Shown here: positions 33,447 to 34,753 of the stretch, one piece after another
Numbering within the stretch: the stretch's first letter is position 1
Layout: every line of letters starts with the position of its first letter
Source of the DNA: Actinobacillus minor NM305
GTDB taxonomy: Bacteria; Pseudomonadota; Gammaproteobacteria; Enterobacterales; Pasteurellaceae
DNA length: 34,753 nt
Direction: 5' to 3'
Assembly: GCF_000175195.1 (NCBI RefSeq)
Contig: NZ_ACQL01000171.1
Location: 1-34,753 of the forward strand
Notes under the pieces: model-generated
Databases searched by the model: none
What the model was told of the DNA's origin: nothing
What the model saw: the letters and a program-made list of their open reading frames with translations, nothing else
Translations under genes and position numbers: made by a program

Positions 33447-34253
33447 ATGAAAACCATAATTAAATCACTATTAGCAACGGCGTTATTAAGCAGCTCGCTT
33501 TTTGCTTTAGCTGAAACTAATGATGAAAAGTTATTAAGAGAAGCTCAACAAGGTGATGCTAATGCTCAAGTATTAATGGGATATAAGGCTTGTAAAGATA
33601 GCGATTATTATGCCGCATTGGATTGGTATGAAAAAGCGGCAAAGCAAGCCTATGGTAAAGATGATCAAGAATGGCAATGGTACCAGTTAGCATCAATGTA
33701 TGAGGGTGGACAGTGTATTGGTGCTAAGACTGAACAAGGTTCGCCCAACTATCCAAAAGCGTTAGAATGGTATACAAGGGTGGCGTTTAACCCTAACCCG
33801 AAAAATCTTAGCTATCATTATAACGCCAAATTTAGGGTGGCGGATATTTACTTTTTTGAAGAGGGTGGTATAAAAAGAGATGGGGCTATGGCTAAACGTT
33901 TATATACCGAACTGGCTAATATCTCGGATAATGTTATTCAGCAGGATAAAAGTGGTTCTGCTATCAAAGAAACACGCAGTAATGCCCGTTATCGTTTAGC
34001 TCAAATGCATTATTATGGAGAGTTCGCAACGCAAAATTACCAATTAGCCTTTCAATGGGCGGGTAAAGCAGCTTTGGACAACAACACATACGCCACACCG
34101 TTACTGGCTGTATTATTTTATAATGGCTTGGGCGTAAAACAAGATAAAGCGATGGGTTTAGAATTGGTAGAATTTGCGTGTGATAAATTTGCGATAGAAA
34201 AAGCTTGTGAATTGTATCAACAGATGAAAGCCAATTTACCGGTTAAGTACTAA
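33447..34253 (+). CDS. Exported Sel1-repeat (TPR-like) protein
   Basis: This 268-residue protein has a signal peptide (MKTIIKSLLATALLSSSLFALA), so it is probably periplasmic. About five Sel1-like alpha-alpha repeats follow. Examples are DANAQVLMGYK...YYAALDWYEKAAKQ (about 35-70), WQWYQLASMYEGG...YPKALEWYTRVA, ARYRLAQMHYYGE...YQLAFQWAGKAA and PLLAVLFYNGLGVKQDKAMGLELVEFA. Sel1 repeats bind proteins and give no enzymatic clue. I use ATG 33447; the frame extends to 33405 but overlaps the upstream gene and would destroy the signal peptide. Conserved-looking Cys occur in GYKACKD, GGQCIG and the C-terminal pair EFACDKFAIEKACE. The next gene is 25 bases downstream. Confidence 0.88.
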   Translation: MKTIIKSLLATALLSSSLFALAETNDEKLLREAQQGDANAQVLMGYKACKDSDYYAALDWYEKAAKQAYGKDDQEWQWYQLASMYEGGQCIGAKTEQGSPNYPKALEWYTRVAFNPNPKNLSYHYNAKFRVADIYFFEEGGIKRDGAMAKRLYTELANISDNVIQQDKSGSAIKETRSNARYRLAQMHYYGEFATQNYQLAFQWAGKAALDNNTYATPLLAVLFYNGLGVKQDKAMGLELVEFACDKFAIEKACELYQQMKANLPVKY

Positions 34254-34278
34254 TTTAAAGCAGGTTGCACTTTTTAAA

Positions 34279-34611
34279 ATGAAAAAATCACTGATGATGT
34301 TATTGGCTTTAGCTATATTTCCCACTCAAGCAAAAAATTTTGGCACTCAAATGCAAGCCGAGCTTATTCACGCTATTTATCAGGAATGTGAAAATGATAA
34401 AAGTGGTTTAGGCAAGGTCAGGGAGTTGATGGAATTTCCAAAGCCCGAGTGGTGTGGTTGTTTGATGATTGAAGTCCAAAAGCAATTTGAACAAAGTAAG
34501 TTAGAACAACGCTTAAACGACGGCACTTTGATACTGAAAGATTTTGAACAAGAGATGGGGCGAGTAGGTGAGAAAGCGGCTGATATTTGCGTTGATAAAT
34601 TTATGAAGTGA
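34279..34611 (+). CDS. Uncharacterised small exported Cys-containing protein
   Basis: This 110-residue protein begins with a signal peptide (MKKSLMMLLALAIFPTQA) and leaves a mature chain of about 90 residues, mostly helical. Four Cys are present: one in YQECEND, a CGC pair in PEWCGCLM, and one in ADICVDKF. This suggests two disulphides in the periplasm. I do not recognise a family. It is the last gene of the 33077-34611 group, before a strong terminator, and may act with the Sel1 protein just upstream. Confidence 0.8.
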   Translation: MKKSLMMLLALAIFPTQAKNFGTQMQAELIHAIYQECENDKSGLGKVRELMEFPKPEWCGCLMIEVQKQFEQSKLEQRLNDGTLILKDFEQEMGRVGEKAADICVDKFMK

Positions 34612-34650
34612 TTTCATTCGTTTTAATTCAAGTAAGAAATCTTGAAAATT

Positions 34651-34713
34651 TGACCGCTTGTCGTTAAAAATTCACACAAAGTGAATTATTTTTCAACAGG
34701 CGGTCATTTTTTT
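34651..34713 (+). terminator. Compound terminator built from inverted uptake sequences
   Basis: TGACCGCTTGT (34651-34661) pairs with ACAGGCGGTCA (34696-34706) through one G-U pair, and TTTTTTT follows. Inside, AATTCAC (34669-34675) and GTGAATT (34681-34687) form a second stem. The left arm is an exact 10-base uptake core in reverse; the right arm differs by one base. It ends the gene group at 33077-34611. Confidence 0.85.
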
Positions 34714-34753
34714 AAATTTTTTTGCAAAAAGTGCTTGCAAGGTTTTCATTTTT

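Noticed and set aside
1-34753. CRISPR arrays, retrons, toxin-antitoxin pairs or prophage
   Set aside because: There is no regularly spaced repeat array, reverse transcriptase, antitoxin-sized partner next to fic, or phage structural genes.

Overview
The window looks like chromosome of an AT-rich Pasteurellaceae gammaproteobacterium. Two things point there: the gene content (lolCDE, recA-recX-dnaQ, clpPX, pgi, leuCD) and about ten copies, on both strands, of the DNA-uptake signal core ACAAGCGGT. That is the form used by the Actinobacillus pleuropneumoniae / Mannheimia / H. ducreyi branch, not the AAGTGCGGT form of H. influenzae. I cannot name the species.

Layout. 1-660: a decayed IS481-type insertion sequence next to an unrecognised ORF remnant. 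662-4097: the tRNA hydroxylation protein trhP, a periplasmic cytochrome b562, shikimate dehydrogenase aroE, then a tRNA cluster (Met-CAT, Leu-TAG, two identical Gln-TTG). 4218-7832: pgi and ilvD. 7992-10803: nrdB-nrdA (minus strand), a compact class I ribonucleotide reductase without ATP-cones, behind two NrdR boxes. 10906-11976: dusA, with a terminator-like hairpin made of two inverted uptake sequences in its leader. 12135-16021: a three-gene chaperone-usher fimbrial operon (minus strand). Its chaperone is frameshifted, and an attenuator-like hairpin separates pilin from chaperone. 16242-20423: a D-2-hydroxyacid dehydrogenase, then the lipoprotein exporter lolC-lolD-lolE. 20565-23090: recA with an SOS-type operator, a terminator, recX and dnaQ. 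23198-23360: two tRNA-Asp genes. 23429-27818: a SufE-family gene (minus), clpP-clpX, a Fic-domain gene and lpxK. 28137-31042: leuC-leuD, and map (minus). 31108-32843: yhhQ behind a probable preQ1-I riboswitch, and tal, with a CRP site in the tal/33077 divergent region. 33077-34611: a three-gene group of unknown function with two exported proteins, closed by a terminator built from uptake sequences.

Most of the window is conserved housekeeping sequence, and I see no large new multi-gene system. The parts most worth a second look are regulatory or accessory: the preQ1-type leader of yhhQ, the compact RNR with its paired NrdR boxes, the broken fimbrial chaperone, the autoinhibited Fic gene one base from essential lpxK, uptake signals used as terminators, the extended RecA N-terminus, and the uncharacterised Sel1 group.
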